From contig URNX01000029.1 in the NCBI GenBank assembly GCA_900549415.1, positions 1 to 40,206 of the forward strand: a DNA stretch of 40,206 nt. The letters run 5' to 3'. Positions 1 through 7,456 of this stretch are shown in pieces (position 1 is the first letter of the stretch; every line of letters begins with the position of its first letter). The notes beneath the pieces were generated by a model. That model was not told the DNA's origin, ran no database searches, and worked only from the letters and a program-made list of their open reading frames with translations. The translations under genes and the position numbers were made by a program. This DNA comes from an uncultured bacterium. GTDB taxonomy: Bacteria; Verrucomicrobiota; Lentisphaeria; Victivallales; UBA1829.

Positions 1-69
1 TTTTTTTTTTTAATGATACGGCGACCACCGAGATCTACACTCTTTCCCTACACGACGCTCTTCCGATCT
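1..69 (+). other. Sequencing-adapter artefact: poly-T plus complete Illumina P5/TruSeq universal adapter
   Basis: Eleven T residues are followed at 12-69 by the 58-base Illumina universal adapter, from AATGATACGGCGACCACCGA to its end GCTCTTCCGATCT, with no mismatch that I can see. This is library-construction sequence left at a contig end, not genomic DNA. It supplies the ATG at 13 and the first 19 codons (MIRRPPRSTLF...) of an otherwise open frame, so any protein with that N-terminus is chimeric. Confidence 0.98.
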
Positions 70-516
70 AAAGAAGACCCAGATTGGGTATACTCGACTT
101 TGAAGCTAAACAGCTATAATATAGCATACGGAAATTGGAGATATTATTTAAACAACTATAAGTCGTCACAAAAGATAAATTCTCTAGAACGATGGATACC
201 GGACAATGATGAAATTTTAATAAAAAGCGCGAGCAAAAACGTTAAACCCGTAATCGAACATTGGCTTCTTGAACAATACATTTTAAATGACTTCAATACA
301 CAAATGCCTCAAATGTCTAACCTTGCACCATCTCAGAAACTTACTATATGGTGGAACAATAAATTAGAAGAATATGATTTAGGCAACCACGACAAAAAGA
401 TCATTTTAAATTTTCTGAAGCAAAGAGCCCCCATCTCAACTCAGCATGCAGAGTTTTGGAACATTTTTTTTGAAAAACGTATTGAATCTTCAAAAGGAAT
501 CAATCAGAATCCTTAA
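70..516 (+). CDS. Hypothetical protein, 5'-truncated by the contig end
   Basis: This is the genuine part of a frame that otherwise begins inside the adapter. About 148 residues remain, rich in Asn, Lys, Ile, Trp and Tyr, with no signal peptide, membrane segment or motif I recognise. The true start lies outside the window. The DNA is much more AT-rich than the interior genes and uses AT-ending codons, so it may come from a transferred region or be misjoined. It stops with TAA, and a gene-free stretch separates it from the iclR-type gene. Function unknown. Confidence 0.55.
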   Translation, partial: KEDPDWVYSTLKLNSYNIAYGNWRYYLNNYKSSQKINSLERWIPDNDEILIKSASKNVKPVIEHWLLEQYILNDFNTQMPQMSNLAPSQKLTIWWNNKLEEYDLGNHDKKIILNFLKQRAPISTQHAEFWNIFFEKRIESSKGINQNP

Positions 517-661
517 AAAAACAATATGAGGCGGCGATGTTAAAGGCTGCGTTTTCAGCGTCTTCAACGATCTTTATCACAATTTTATCATCGAAATATG
601 TCTGAGTCTTGCTCTGACCTGCATCATGCCGAAATAGCCATCCGGGAATGCTCCGATTACG

Positions 662-713
662 CGGGTTCTGCGTCGAATCTCTCTCTCGAGCCGTTCCGAA
701 GACGCAGAACCCG
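662..713. repeat. Perfect 13-bp inverted repeat with 26-nt loop
   Basis: The arm CGGGTTCTGCGTC (662-674) is exactly complementary to GACGCAGAACCCG (701-713). No T-run follows on either strand, so it is not an ordinary Rho-independent terminator. It could be a REP-like element, the relic of a small mobile element end, or a structured RNA. Confidence 0.6.
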
Positions 714-866
714 TCCAAATTCAAGTTCATTTTCCAAAATTTCCCGGCGACAATGTTGAGCATTCGCCGATATCTTCCAGTCAACGAACAAAAACTCCAG
801 CCAAGTACATTTCGATCAATGCCTCTTCAGCACGGCTCTGCTTTGTCTAATACCGTTTGATGATTT

Positions 867-896
867 GCGTCTCAAAAGGAAGCGTCTGAAAACGAG
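867..896. repeat. Imperfect 15-base tandem duplication
   Basis: GCGTCTCAAAA at 867-877 is repeated as GCGTCTGAAAA at 882-892, giving a 15-base period with one mismatch in the 11-base core. CTCAAAA (871-877) can also pair with TTTTGAG (900-906). Role unknown. Confidence 0.5.
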
Positions 897-992
897 TTTT
901 TTTGAGTCCAACTTCAGTCTGTTTCCTTTCTGACAGCTTACGGGACAACAACTTCTGCCAGTATCGCAGAGCGCGAATATCCGGGATTCCGG

Positions 993-1751
993 TTACAACC
1001 GTTCACGCAAAACCCGGGTAAGACTCTTCGCTGATCTGCAGACTTCCTTCGTCACCATCTTTTCCATCTCCGCATTGAGGTGTACTGCGGGAACACTGAC
1101 ACCAACCACTGCATAGAGACGGTCGTCTTTATCGGTTATTGCTCCGGAAAGACGCCAGAACAAATCTCTGTCGAAGGGAGAAAGCGCCAATTTTTCCTTT
1201 CTCACCTGCGCAAGAAAGGCATCCAGCTTCGCCCGGCTCTTCCACAGATGCGCTCCGAACTCAGCAAACGGCCACTTCTCGCTCTGCTGAAGAAAGCTTT
1301 CCTCATCCGCAAATGCCAGTCCGATCAGCCCAGCAGCTGTCGCATAAGGGTGCATGAGCTCGTTCGGCAATGTCTGAATCACACCCGGACGGTCGAAGCT
1401 GATCCGGTGCGTCTGTTCCACTCCCTGCCGCGTAGCAATCCCGAAGATCGCCGTTCCTTTCGGCATCCGCTGGTAAAGCGCCAGAAGTTCCGTCTCTGCG
1501 GCATCCTCCAGCAAGCCATTTTCCATACACCCGGCAAGACGCCTGAACTCCCGTCCCAGGCAGAAGTATCCGTTTCGCCGTTCAACAAATTCCTCCGAGG
1601 ACAGCGTCCGCAGAATATTGTAAACTGTCGGGGCCTTCAACTGCAGCGCCGCACACATTTCCTCCACTCGGCACCCCGAAGGGGAATTGCCGATCATCTT
1701 CAGAATTTCCATTGCCCGCACAAGCGAGCCGATCAGATCACTATTCGCCAT
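993..1751 (-). CDS. IclR-family transcriptional regulator (KdgR-like by context)
   Basis: A 252-residue DNA-binding regulator. Residues about 7-60 form the winged helix-turn-helix typical of IclR proteins (SLVRAMEILKMIG, then APTVYNILRTL). Residues about 75-250 match the effector-binding domain, including a segment around the AVVGVSVP stretch. The start has GGAG six bases upstream. It is transcribed divergently from the uronate operon that begins at 1910, which is the classical arrangement for a local regulator. KdgR, which controls pectin and ketodeoxygluconate genes in enterobacteria, belongs to this family, so a similar role is plausible. The effector, probably a uronate intermediate, is inferred only from the neighbours. 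Confidence 0.9.
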   Translation of the reverse strand: MANSDLIGSLVRAMEILKMIGNSPSGCRVEEMCAALQLKAPTVYNILRTLSSEEFVERRNGYFCLGREFRRLAGCMENGLLEDAAETELLALYQRMPKGTAIFGIATRQGVEQTHRISFDRPGVIQTLPNELMHPYATAAGLIGLAFADEESFLQQSEKWPFAEFGAHLWKSRAKLDAFLAQVRKEKLALSPFDRDLFWRLSGAITDKDDRLYAVVGVSVPAVHLNAEMEKMVTKEVCRSAKSLTRVLRERL

Positions 1752-1779
1752 ACCTTCTCCATTTTTTCAGCATAGATAT

Positions 1780-1807
1780 AATTTAGTTCAAAAAAAAGAA
1801 AAATCAA
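1780..1807 (-). promoter_or_regulatory. Possible promoter for the IclR gene
   Basis: Reading the minus strand, TTGATT (1802-1807) and TAAATT (1780-1785) are separated by 16 bases in an A/T-rich tract, upstream of the gene start at 1751. The match is moderate, and low-complexity DNA raises the chance of coincidence. Confidence 0.35.
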
Positions 1808-1825
1808 ATTTTTTCATTGATTGAC

Positions 1826-1854
1826 TTGACATGCGCAAGAGGATATGTTATATT
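1826..1854 (+). promoter_or_regulatory. Sigma70-type promoter of the uronate operon
   Basis: TTGACA (1826-1831) and TATATT (1849-1854) lie exactly 17 bases apart. This is close to the housekeeping consensus, and transcription would start near 1861, about 50 bases before the GH105 start codon. A strong core promoter next to a divergent IclR gene suggests repression-type control. Confidence 0.8.
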
Positions 1855-1862
1855 TTACTATG

Positions 1863-1881
1863 GATATAGGAAGAGTATATC
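1863..1881. promoter_or_regulatory. Candidate operator: GATATA-N7-TATATC inverted repeat
   Basis: GATATA (1863-1868) and TATATC (1876-1881) form a perfect inverted repeat immediately downstream of the -10 element, where a bound repressor would block transcription. The divergent IclR protein is the obvious candidate to bind it. This is inferred from position; the motif itself is AT-rich and short. Confidence 0.4.
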
Positions 1882-1909
1882 ATTGATGAAAAATGAAAGG
1901 ATTTGAACA

Positions 1910-2989
1910 ATGAATGAACACTCCTCATGGCCAGGGTACGAAGAGGTTGCCCGGAAAGCATGGCGGGTTTTCCGGCAAAATCACGGATTGTATTCTTATG
2001 CCTCAATCCTGGCGCTGAGCGCCTGGGAGCGGATCGGCAAATTCACCCGGAATGAAGCGATTCTTGAAGAGTCGAAACAGCTGGCGAGGGAATATCTCGC
2101 CGGACGGGTTCCATCGGTTGCCGGCGCCTACAACTCCTGGATCTATCAGCTTGGGGGCAATGCCACCGCCTGGCTGCTGGCGCGCGGCTATCTGCCGGAA
2201 GCGGAAGAGACACTGACAGCTGCCGCGGAACGGCTCTGCCGTGAATTTCCGCGCGATACCGACGGACTCTTCATCTACCCGAACCGCCCGGGAGAATTTC
2301 TCTGGATCGACACCGTGTTCGCGGTCTGCCCCTTTTTGGTCTGGGTCGGCAAAGCGACCGGACGGAACGATTTCATTGAGGAGAGCGTTCACCAGATGCT
2401 TGGTCACCACAAGGCCCTGCTTTCTCCCGAAACGAAACTCTATCACCAGGTGCGGAATGCCGGAAAGCTCTCTGCCGTCTGGAGCCGGGGTGTAGGCTGG
2501 GGAGTGCTCGCAATGTCCGAGCTCTGCTACGACCTCCCGCAGGATTTCCCGCGGCGCGGAGAAGTGCAGCATGCCCTCCGCGAAGTAATCGACGGCTGCC
2601 TCGCCGTACAGGATGAAGAGGGAATGTTCCATCAGTGCATGGAAGATCCCGGCAGCTATCAGGAAAGCTCCGGAACCGGCCTGATCCTTTACGGGATGGG
2701 ACGAGGCATCAAAAACGGTTCGCTCGACCGGGAAAAAGTGACCGGGCCTTTTCTGCGCGGGCTGCGCGGGCTCTCACGCTATGTCGCCCTTGACGGTTCT
2801 GTGTATCACTGCTGCACAGGGTGCCTCGCTCCGGGAGACGCGACAATAGCATCCTACGCAACACATCCCTGGAAATGCAACGATGTCCACGCCGCCGGTC
2901 CGATCATTCTCGCTTTCGGACAGGCTGAACAGCTTTACATCAACAAACTGATCCCCTCGTTCGACGAGGTGATGGAAGGAGGAAAATAA
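1910..2989 (+). CDS. GH105/GH88-like unsaturated glucuronyl or rhamnogalacturonyl hydrolase
   Basis: A 359-residue (alpha/alpha)6-barrel enzyme that should remove the unsaturated uronic acid left at the non-reducing end of oligosaccharides by polysaccharide lyases. Family marks include LWIDTVFAV (131-139), which carries the presumed catalytic Asp134, and WSRGVGWG (191-198), the conserved Trp-Arg-Gly segment of YteR-like enzymes. There is no signal peptide, so it probably acts on imported oligosaccharides in the cytoplasm. AAAGGA at 1896-1901 sets the start. It is the first gene of the operon, and its stop codon directly abuts the start of the next gene. The exact glycan (rhamnogalacturonan or other uronan) cannot be told from the sequence. 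Confidence 0.88.
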   Translation: MNEHSSWPGYEEVARKAWRVFRQNHGLYSYASILALSAWERIGKFTRNEAILEESKQLAREYLAGRVPSVAGAYNSWIYQLGGNATAWLLARGYLPEAEETLTAAAERLCREFPRDTDGLFIYPNRPGEFLWIDTVFAVCPFLVWVGKATGRNDFIEESVHQMLGHHKALLSPETKLYHQVRNAGKLSAVWSRGVGWGVLAMSELCYDLPQDFPRRGEVQHALREVIDGCLAVQDEEGMFHQCMEDPGSYQESSGTGLILYGMGRGIKNGSLDREKVTGPFLRGLRGLSRYVALDGSVYHCCTGCLAPGDATIASYATHPWKCNDVHAAGPIILAFGQAEQLYINKLIPSFDEVMEGGK

Positions 2990-3655
2990 ATGAATTCCAA
3001 ACAAATTGTTTCTGACAGCGAACTGCGCGAACGTTACTTAAGGCTCTACTCGGGCGCCGTCAACGACATCCTGCGGTTCGACTACAAAATGCATGCGGCG
3101 CTCCCCTCGGAGTATCAGCCGCTGAACCGCGACATGAAACTCTGCGGACGCGCGTTCACCATCAAGGGCGCACCGGACATCACAACCGACGGAGAGTTCG
3201 AAATGCGCGCAAAAATGCTCGAAGAACTTCCGCCGGAAAGCATCGTCATGTGGGACTGCACCGGCGACACCGTCACAGCCCAGTGGGGGGAAGTCATGAC
3301 AATGGCCGCTCTGCGGAACGGCTGCCGCGGAGCATTCATCAACGGCATCCGCGACACGGAAGCGATTCTCAAGCAAGGCTTCCCTGTTTTTCTCAAGTAC
3401 CGGACCAACGTTGGAATGCTGGGACGCTTCCGCATGTACTACTATCAGAAACCCATCCGCATCGGAGAAATCGTCATCAACCCGGGAGACTGGATCTTCG
3501 GCGACATCGACGGAGCAATCCGCATTCCCGCGGAAATCACTCTCGAAGTTCTGGAAAAAGCGGAAGCGCTTCTGCTCAAAGAAGACAAAATCCGCGGAAT
3601 GGTCAATTCCGGAATGAAACCGACCCAAGTGGTCGCAAACGGAGGATACTTCTAA
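2990..3655 (+). CDS. RraA-like family protein (HMG/CHA aldolase-like lyase)
   Basis: 221 residues of the RraA/HMG-aldolase fold. Recognisable elements are the WGEVM segment (99-103), INGIRDTEAI (117-126) with the metal/pyruvate-site Arg121-Asp122, and GDWIFGDIDGAIRIP near the C-terminus. Characterised relatives are divalent-metal aldolases or decarboxylases acting on 4-hydroxy-2-oxo acids, or inhibitors of RNase E. Its place in a sugar-acid operon favours a catabolic lyase role rather than RNA control. AAGGAGG (2976-2982) lies seven bases before the start, and the preceding stop codon touches the ATG, so translation is probably coupled. The substrate is unknown. Confidence 0.85.
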   Translation: MNSKQIVSDSELRERYLRLYSGAVNDILRFDYKMHAALPSEYQPLNRDMKLCGRAFTIKGAPDITTDGEFEMRAKMLEELPPESIVMWDCTGDTVTAQWGEVMTMAALRNGCRGAFINGIRDTEAILKQGFPVFLKYRTNVGMLGRFRMYYYQKPIRIGEIVINPGDWIFGDIDGAIRIPAEITLEVLEKAEALLLKEDKIRGMVNSGMKPTQVVANGGYF

Positions 3656-3656
3656 A

Positions 3657-4682
3657 ATGAAAGCCGCTCAATACATCCGTCCCGGCCGGATCGAATGCCG
3701 GGAGATCCCCGCCGCTCTTCCCGGTCCGAGGGAAGTCGCCGTCGCCGTCGAATACTGCGGCATCTGCGGCACAGACGTCCACATCTTCAAAGGGCACATG
3801 GATCAGCGGGTTCATCCGCCTCAGGCTGTCGGGCACGAAATGAGCGGACGGATTCTCCGTCTCGGCGAAAATGTAACCGGCTTTCAAGTCGGCGACGCCG
3901 TGACCGTGCGCCCGCTCGACAACTGCGGGCACTGCAACACCTGCCGCTCAGGATTCACTCATATCTGCGAAAACCTGAAATTTCTCGGAATCGAAACCCC
4001 TGGCGCCTTCGCCGAAGAGTGGGTTGTTCCAGCCCGACTGCTTCACCGACTGCCGGACAATATGCCGATGGATCTTGCCGCATTGGTCGAACCAGAGGCG
4101 GTTGCATGCCACGATGTCCGCCGTTCCGGGCTGAAAAAAGATGACTTCGTCGTGGTCAACGGCGGAGGTCCGATCGGCATGCTGATCGCGCTCACCGCGC
4201 GCAAAGCCGGAGGACGCATCACCGTAATCGAAATCAATCCTGCCCGCATCCGCCTTGCACGTGAACTCGGATTCGACGTCATTGATCCGAAATCGGAAGA
4301 CCCGGTCGCCCGCATCCGCCGGGAAACCGGAGGCTCCGGCGCCGACGTTGTGTTTGAAGTGACAGGTTCCGAAGCCGGTGCGCGCCTCATCACAGAAGCC
4401 GCACGACCGCGCGGCACGATCGTCATGGTGGCAATCTACCCAAAACCCGTACCGGTCGATCTGCACAAATTTTTCTGGAAAGAACTTGCGATGATCGGCG
4501 CCCGCGTATACGAAAGAGAAGATTTTGAACAGGCGATTCAGCTGGTTGCGGCACATGAGCTGCCGTTCGACCGCCTGATCACCCGCGTCTTTCCGCTCAC
4601 GGAGCTGCAGAACGCGTTCGAATATCTCGGACAGGCTCCCGATGCGATGAAAATATTGATCCGTTGTCAGAAGGAGGCATAA
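3657..4682 (+). CDS. Zinc-dependent medium-chain alcohol/sugar dehydrogenase
   Basis: 341 residues of the medium-chain dehydrogenase family (sorbitol/threonine dehydrogenase type). Catalytic zinc ligands are visible as Cys37 in CGICGTDVH and His60-Glu61 in GHE. The structural zinc site is Cys90, Cys93, Cys96 and Cys104. The cofactor loop GGGPIGM (169-175) precedes a Rossmann fold ending in an acidic residue (VIEIN), which favours NAD. It most likely interconverts a hydroxyl and a ketone on a sugar acid in the same pathway. It starts one base after the previous stop, with GGAGG at 3641-3645 inside the end of the upstream gene. The exact substrate is not inferable. Confidence 0.88.
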   Translation: MKAAQYIRPGRIECREIPAALPGPREVAVAVEYCGICGTDVHIFKGHMDQRVHPPQAVGHEMSGRILRLGENVTGFQVGDAVTVRPLDNCGHCNTCRSGFTHICENLKFLGIETPGAFAEEWVVPARLLHRLPDNMPMDLAALVEPEAVACHDVRRSGLKKDDFVVVNGGGPIGMLIALTARKAGGRITVIEINPARIRLARELGFDVIDPKSEDPVARIRRETGGSGADVVFEVTGSEAGARLITEAARPRGTIVMVAIYPKPVPVDLHKFFWKELAMIGARVYEREDFEQAIQLVAAHELPFDRLITRVFPLTELQNAFEYLGQAPDAMKILIRCQKEA

Positions 4683-4685
4683 ATC

Positions 4686-5450
4686 ATGATTCTCGATCAA
4701 TTCAAACTGGATGGCAAAACAGCCATCGTCACAGGCTGTTCCCGCGGCATCGGTCAGGGAATCGCCATCGGGCTTGCCGAGGCGGGTGCGGATATCATCG
4801 GTGTTTCCGCTTCATTGCGTCCCGGCAGCGAAACTGAACAGAAAGTCCGTGCACTCGGACGGAGATTCACACCGTATCAGTGCGATTTCTCCGACCGGGC
4901 GGCACTTTACCACTGGATTGCCGCAGTCAAAGCGGAACAGCCGCCGGTCGACATTCTGTTCAACAATGCCGGAACCATTCTGCGCAAACCCGCGGCGGAG
5001 CATCCGGACGATTTCTGGGACAAAGTGCTTGAAACCAACCTCTCATCGCAGTTTGTTCTCGCACGGGAATTCGGCCGGGACATGGTGAAGCGCGGGTCCG
5101 GGAAAATCATTTTCACCTGTTCTCTGCTGACCTTCCAGGGGGGAATCAACGTCCCCGGCTACGCGGCAAGCAAAGCGGGAGTCGGGGAACTTGTAATGGC
5201 ACTCTCCAACGAATGGGCGAAACACGGCGTAAACGTCAACGGCATCGCTCCGGGCTATATTGCGACCGACAACACGCAGGCGTTGCGCGACGATCCCGAA
5301 CGCAGCCGGGCGATCCTCGAACGCATCCCCGCCGGACGCTGGGGCACGCCGGAGGATTTCAAAGGAGTAGCAGTTTTTCTCGCCTCTCCCGCAAGCAATT
5401 ATGTCAACGGTTCAATCTATCTGGTCGACGGCGGCTGGATGGGGCGGTAA
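4686..5450 (+). CDS. kduD: 2-dehydro-3-deoxy-D-gluconate 5-dehydrogenase (KduD)
   Basis: A 254-residue short-chain dehydrogenase that resembles E. coli KduD along its length: the MILDxFxLxGK start, TGCSRGIGQG at the cofactor site (16-25), NNAG (93-96), catalytic Ser146-Tyr159-Lys163, the APGYIATDNTQ segment, RIPAGRWG, and the DGGW ending. KduD reduces the diketo acid from unsaturated galacturonate or glucuronate to 2-keto-3-deoxygluconate. This fits the GH105 enzyme at the head of the operon, which would supply the unsaturated uronate. The partner isomerase KduI and the kinase/aldolase of the classical route are not in this window. Confidence 0.88.
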   Translation: MILDQFKLDGKTAIVTGCSRGIGQGIAIGLAEAGADIIGVSASLRPGSETEQKVRALGRRFTPYQCDFSDRAALYHWIAAVKAEQPPVDILFNNAGTILRKPAAEHPDDFWDKVLETNLSSQFVLAREFGRDMVKRGSGKIIFTCSLLTFQGGINVPGYAASKAGVGELVMALSNEWAKHGVNVNGIAPGYIATDNTQALRDDPERSRAILERIPAGRWGTPEDFKGVAVFLASPASNYVNGSIYLVDGGWMGR

Positions 5451-5455
5451 GGAGG
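5449..5455 (+). promoter_or_regulatory. Ribosome binding site that fixes the 5461 start
   Basis: AAGGAGG lies five bases before ATG 5461. The reading frame is open back to an ATG at 5401, but that codon is inside kduD and lacks such a site, so 5461 is preferred. Confidence 0.85.
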
Positions 5456-5460
5456 AAAAC

Positions 5461-6450
5461 ATGTCAAAGAAAATAACTCTGCTGTCTCTTGGAAAAATCG
5501 CCGATCCTGCCGCCCGCGCCCGGATCGCCGAACATTGCGAAATTACCGAAATCGAAGAAATCAGCGAGGACGCGCTGCTGCGCTGCCTCCCCGGCCATGA
5601 AGCGGTACTTGTCCCGTTCACCGCGCAGATGCTGGTTACGGAACGGGTGATTGATGCGGCGCCGCAGCTCCGGCTGATCGCCTCAACCTACGGCGGAACT
5701 CGGCAGAACATCGCCGATCTGTACGCTCTGCGGAAAGGAATCACGGTCATTCACACCGGAGCATCGCGGGAACAGCCAATGGCGGAATACACACTCGGAC
5801 TCGTGCTCGCCTCTCTGTTGCGGATTGCTCACTATCATCATGACATGGTTTCCGGGGAAGCCTGGCCGCGATTCAAATATCCGCGCACACGAATCCTTTC
5901 CAACCGCAAAGTGGCGGTTATCGGCTTCGGACGGATCGGCGGTGCAATCATACGTCTCTTCCGGAACTTCACTCCAGAGCTCTCGGTCGTGTCACGCCAT
6001 CTCACAAACGAAGACGCGGCAAAAGCGGGAGTAAAAAAGGTCTCTCTCGATGAAGCATTCCGCGACAATGAAGTGATCATTCTGGCGGGCGGCAGCAATG
6101 CCGACACTTTCCACATGGTCGGCGCGGAACAGTTTGCCGCAATGCAGGAGGATGCGCTGTTCGTCAACATCGCCCGGGGAAAAATGGTGGATCAAGCAGC
6201 AATGATTGAGGCGGCGCAGACAAAACAGATCTTCCTCGCGCTTGATGTCTTCGAGAATGAACCGCTGGAAAGCGATTCGCCGTTGCGGACGATGGAGCGA
6301 GTTCTTCTGACGCCTCACCGGGCCAACAACTCGATAGAATTCGAACAGCGCTGGAACTGCCTTGCCGATGAAATCGAACGTTTTGCGGCAGGCAAACAGC
6401 CGGAATCGGCGCTCTCTGCCGAACGGGCCGCCGCAATGAGTGAATCTTAA
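5461..6450 (+). CDS. D-2-hydroxyacid dehydrogenase family protein
   Basis: 329 residues of the NAD-dependent D-isomer 2-hydroxyacid dehydrogenase family (phosphoglycerate/glyoxylate reductase type). The nucleotide-binding GFGRIG is at 155-160. The C-terminal active-site order is recognisable: INIARGKMVD-type Arg segment, ALDVFENEPL with the catalytic Glu, and LTPHRANN with the catalytic His. The usual hydrophobic PLT segment before the Arg motif is replaced by ILAGGSNADTFHM, so the substrate pocket may be unusual. It is the last dehydrogenase of the uronate operon and could reduce a 2-oxo acid made by the RraA-like lyase. That link is inference. Confidence 0.85.
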   Translation: MSKKITLLSLGKIADPAARARIAEHCEITEIEEISEDALLRCLPGHEAVLVPFTAQMLVTERVIDAAPQLRLIASTYGGTRQNIADLYALRKGITVIHTGASREQPMAEYTLGLVLASLLRIAHYHHDMVSGEAWPRFKYPRTRILSNRKVAVIGFGRIGGAIIRLFRNFTPELSVVSRHLTNEDAAKAGVKKVSLDEAFRDNEVIILAGGSNADTFHMVGAEQFAAMQEDALFVNIARGKMVDQAAMIEAAQTKQIFLALDVFENEPLESDSPLRTMERVLLTPHRANNSIEFEQRWNCLADEIERFAAGKQPESALSAERAAAMSES

Positions 6451-6507
6451 CCACGGCGACAACTGCCAATCTTTTTGGAACTGCTCAACCAGAAAAAAAT
6501 AATAAAT

Positions 6508-6512
6508 GGAGG
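6508..6512 (+). promoter_or_regulatory. Ribosome binding site deciding the pseudopilin start
   Basis: GGAGG ends five bases before ATG 6518. The upstream in-frame ATG at 6506 overlaps this site and would add only four residues (MEAV), so 6518 is preferred. Confidence 0.8.
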
Positions 6513-6517
6513 CTGTC

Positions 6518-7342
6518 ATGAACAGGAAATATGAAAAATTCACCATTGTAGAGCTTCTCGTAACGATCGCGGTCATTGCAATTCTGGCTTCATTGCTTCT
6601 TCCGGCATTGAATAAGGCGCTGGAAAAAGGTCGAACGATACTGTGCACATCCAATCAGAAGCAGATTGGAACAGCGCTGCACATGTATGCCCAGGATTTT
6701 CATGATGTCATAACGCTCTACAACTCCTATGATAAAAAAACTTCCGGAACAACTCCGATAACTTATGCGCACCTGCTGTCAAGCAAACACCGGAAGTTTT
6801 ACGGACAAGATTCGACCATTGCTGTGGCAACAAATTATCTGGATTCCAAAGATATTTTCAGATGTCCAAACATTCAACCGTTCGTGACGCCTCCAAAAAC
6901 CGGATTCTGCGGTGGTCCGAATGCTACTGACCTTGACGCCGGCAAGAATCATCTGATTCTGTACGGAACAATCGCCAACGCCAAAAACCATCCGCTCACG
7001 AGACTGGACAAAGACTCCGCTCCATTCATCGACGAAAAAAAGCCGGACAAAAGTTTCATTGCGCCTCTGGCGAGAATTAAATCGCCGTCCAAATTCTTCG
7101 CTCTGGGCGATTCTTATGCGAAAGCACGGGACAGCCAATGGTATTCGATCTCATTCAAAAGCGCAAGCGCCGGAATTATGATGAGTCACAACAAGAGAGC
7201 AAATATCCTCTGGATCGACGGGCATGTCGACAGCAACAGCCCGGCGGACATCATCGAAAAAACACGAATCATCTGGAGCCCCACCAGCGTGGCACAAGGA
7301 GGTTATTTCGACCAATTCATGACTTTCCACAAATACTTCTGA
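6518..7342 (+). CDS. H-X9-DG pseudopilin-like protein (prepilin N-terminal domain)
   Basis: 274 residues. The N-terminus has a short basic leader (MNRKYEK), then FTIVELLVTIAVIAILASLL, the type IV prepilin membrane helix with Glu at +5. The residue before the presumed cleavage point is Lys rather than Gly. A globular domain follows. Near the C-terminus His-(nine residues)-Asp-Gly (in SHNKRANILWIDGHVD) matches the H-X9-DG processing-associated motif of PVC pseudopilins. It lies 67 bases after the dehydrogenase gene, probably as the last gene of the uronate operon, with a terminator directly downstream. Such proteins are expected in the cell envelope. Whether this one forms a filament or binds glycan is unknown. 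Confidence 0.85.
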   Translation: MNRKYEKFTIVELLVTIAVIAILASLLLPALNKALEKGRTILCTSNQKQIGTALHMYAQDFHDVITLYNSYDKKTSGTTPITYAHLLSSKHRKFYGQDSTIAVATNYLDSKDIFRCPNIQPFVTPPKTGFCGGPNATDLDAGKNHLILYGTIANAKNHPLTRLDKDSAPFIDEKKPDKSFIAPLARIKSPSKFFALGDSYAKARDSQWYSISFKSASAGIMMSHNKRANILWIDGHVDSNSPADIIEKTRIIWSPTSVAQGGYFDQFMTFHKYF

Positions 7343-7346
7343 CATC

Positions 7347-7383
7347 AAACACAACGAGCGGAAAAACGGCTTCGGTGTTTTTT
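7347..7383 (+). terminator. Probable Rho-independent terminator after the pseudopilin gene
   Basis: AAACAC (7347-7352) pairs with GTGTTT (7375-7380), and inside it CGAGC pairs with GCTTCG apart from a bulged T. A run of six T ends at 7383. The stem is imperfect, so termination may be partial. Confidence 0.5.
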
Positions 7384-7456
7384 AATGCAAATACCAGCCG
7401 GAGCTGTCTTCTCCGCTCCAGACAAAAAATTTCAATGGAACAGAAAGAACCGGAAC

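Larger units (their letters stand above)
517..992. other. Gene-free stretch with a hairpin and a short tandem repeat
   Basis: About 475 bases lie between the AT-rich fragment and the IclR gene. Two short overlapping frames on opposite strands (about 500-784 and 648-860) lack ribosome sites and family features and are not called. The stretch holds a perfect 13-bp inverted repeat (662-674/701-713) and an imperfect 15-base tandem duplication (867-896). It would include the 3' untranslated region of the IclR gene, but no convincing terminator for that gene was found. Confidence 0.6.

Noticed and set aside
500..860. Two short overlapping open frames on opposite strands
   Set aside because: No Shine-Dalgarno sites or family features; both run through the 13-bp inverted repeat, which explains part of their shared sequence.
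1892..1908. KdgR-box-like AATGAAA-N3-TTTGAAC before the GH105 gene
   Set aside because: Only four of seven positions are complementary and it overlaps the ribosome site AAAGGA, so it is not supported as an operator.
5401..5460. Upstream start for the D-2-hydroxyacid dehydrogenase
   Set aside because: It lies within kduD and lacks a ribosome site, while AAGGAGG precedes ATG 5461.
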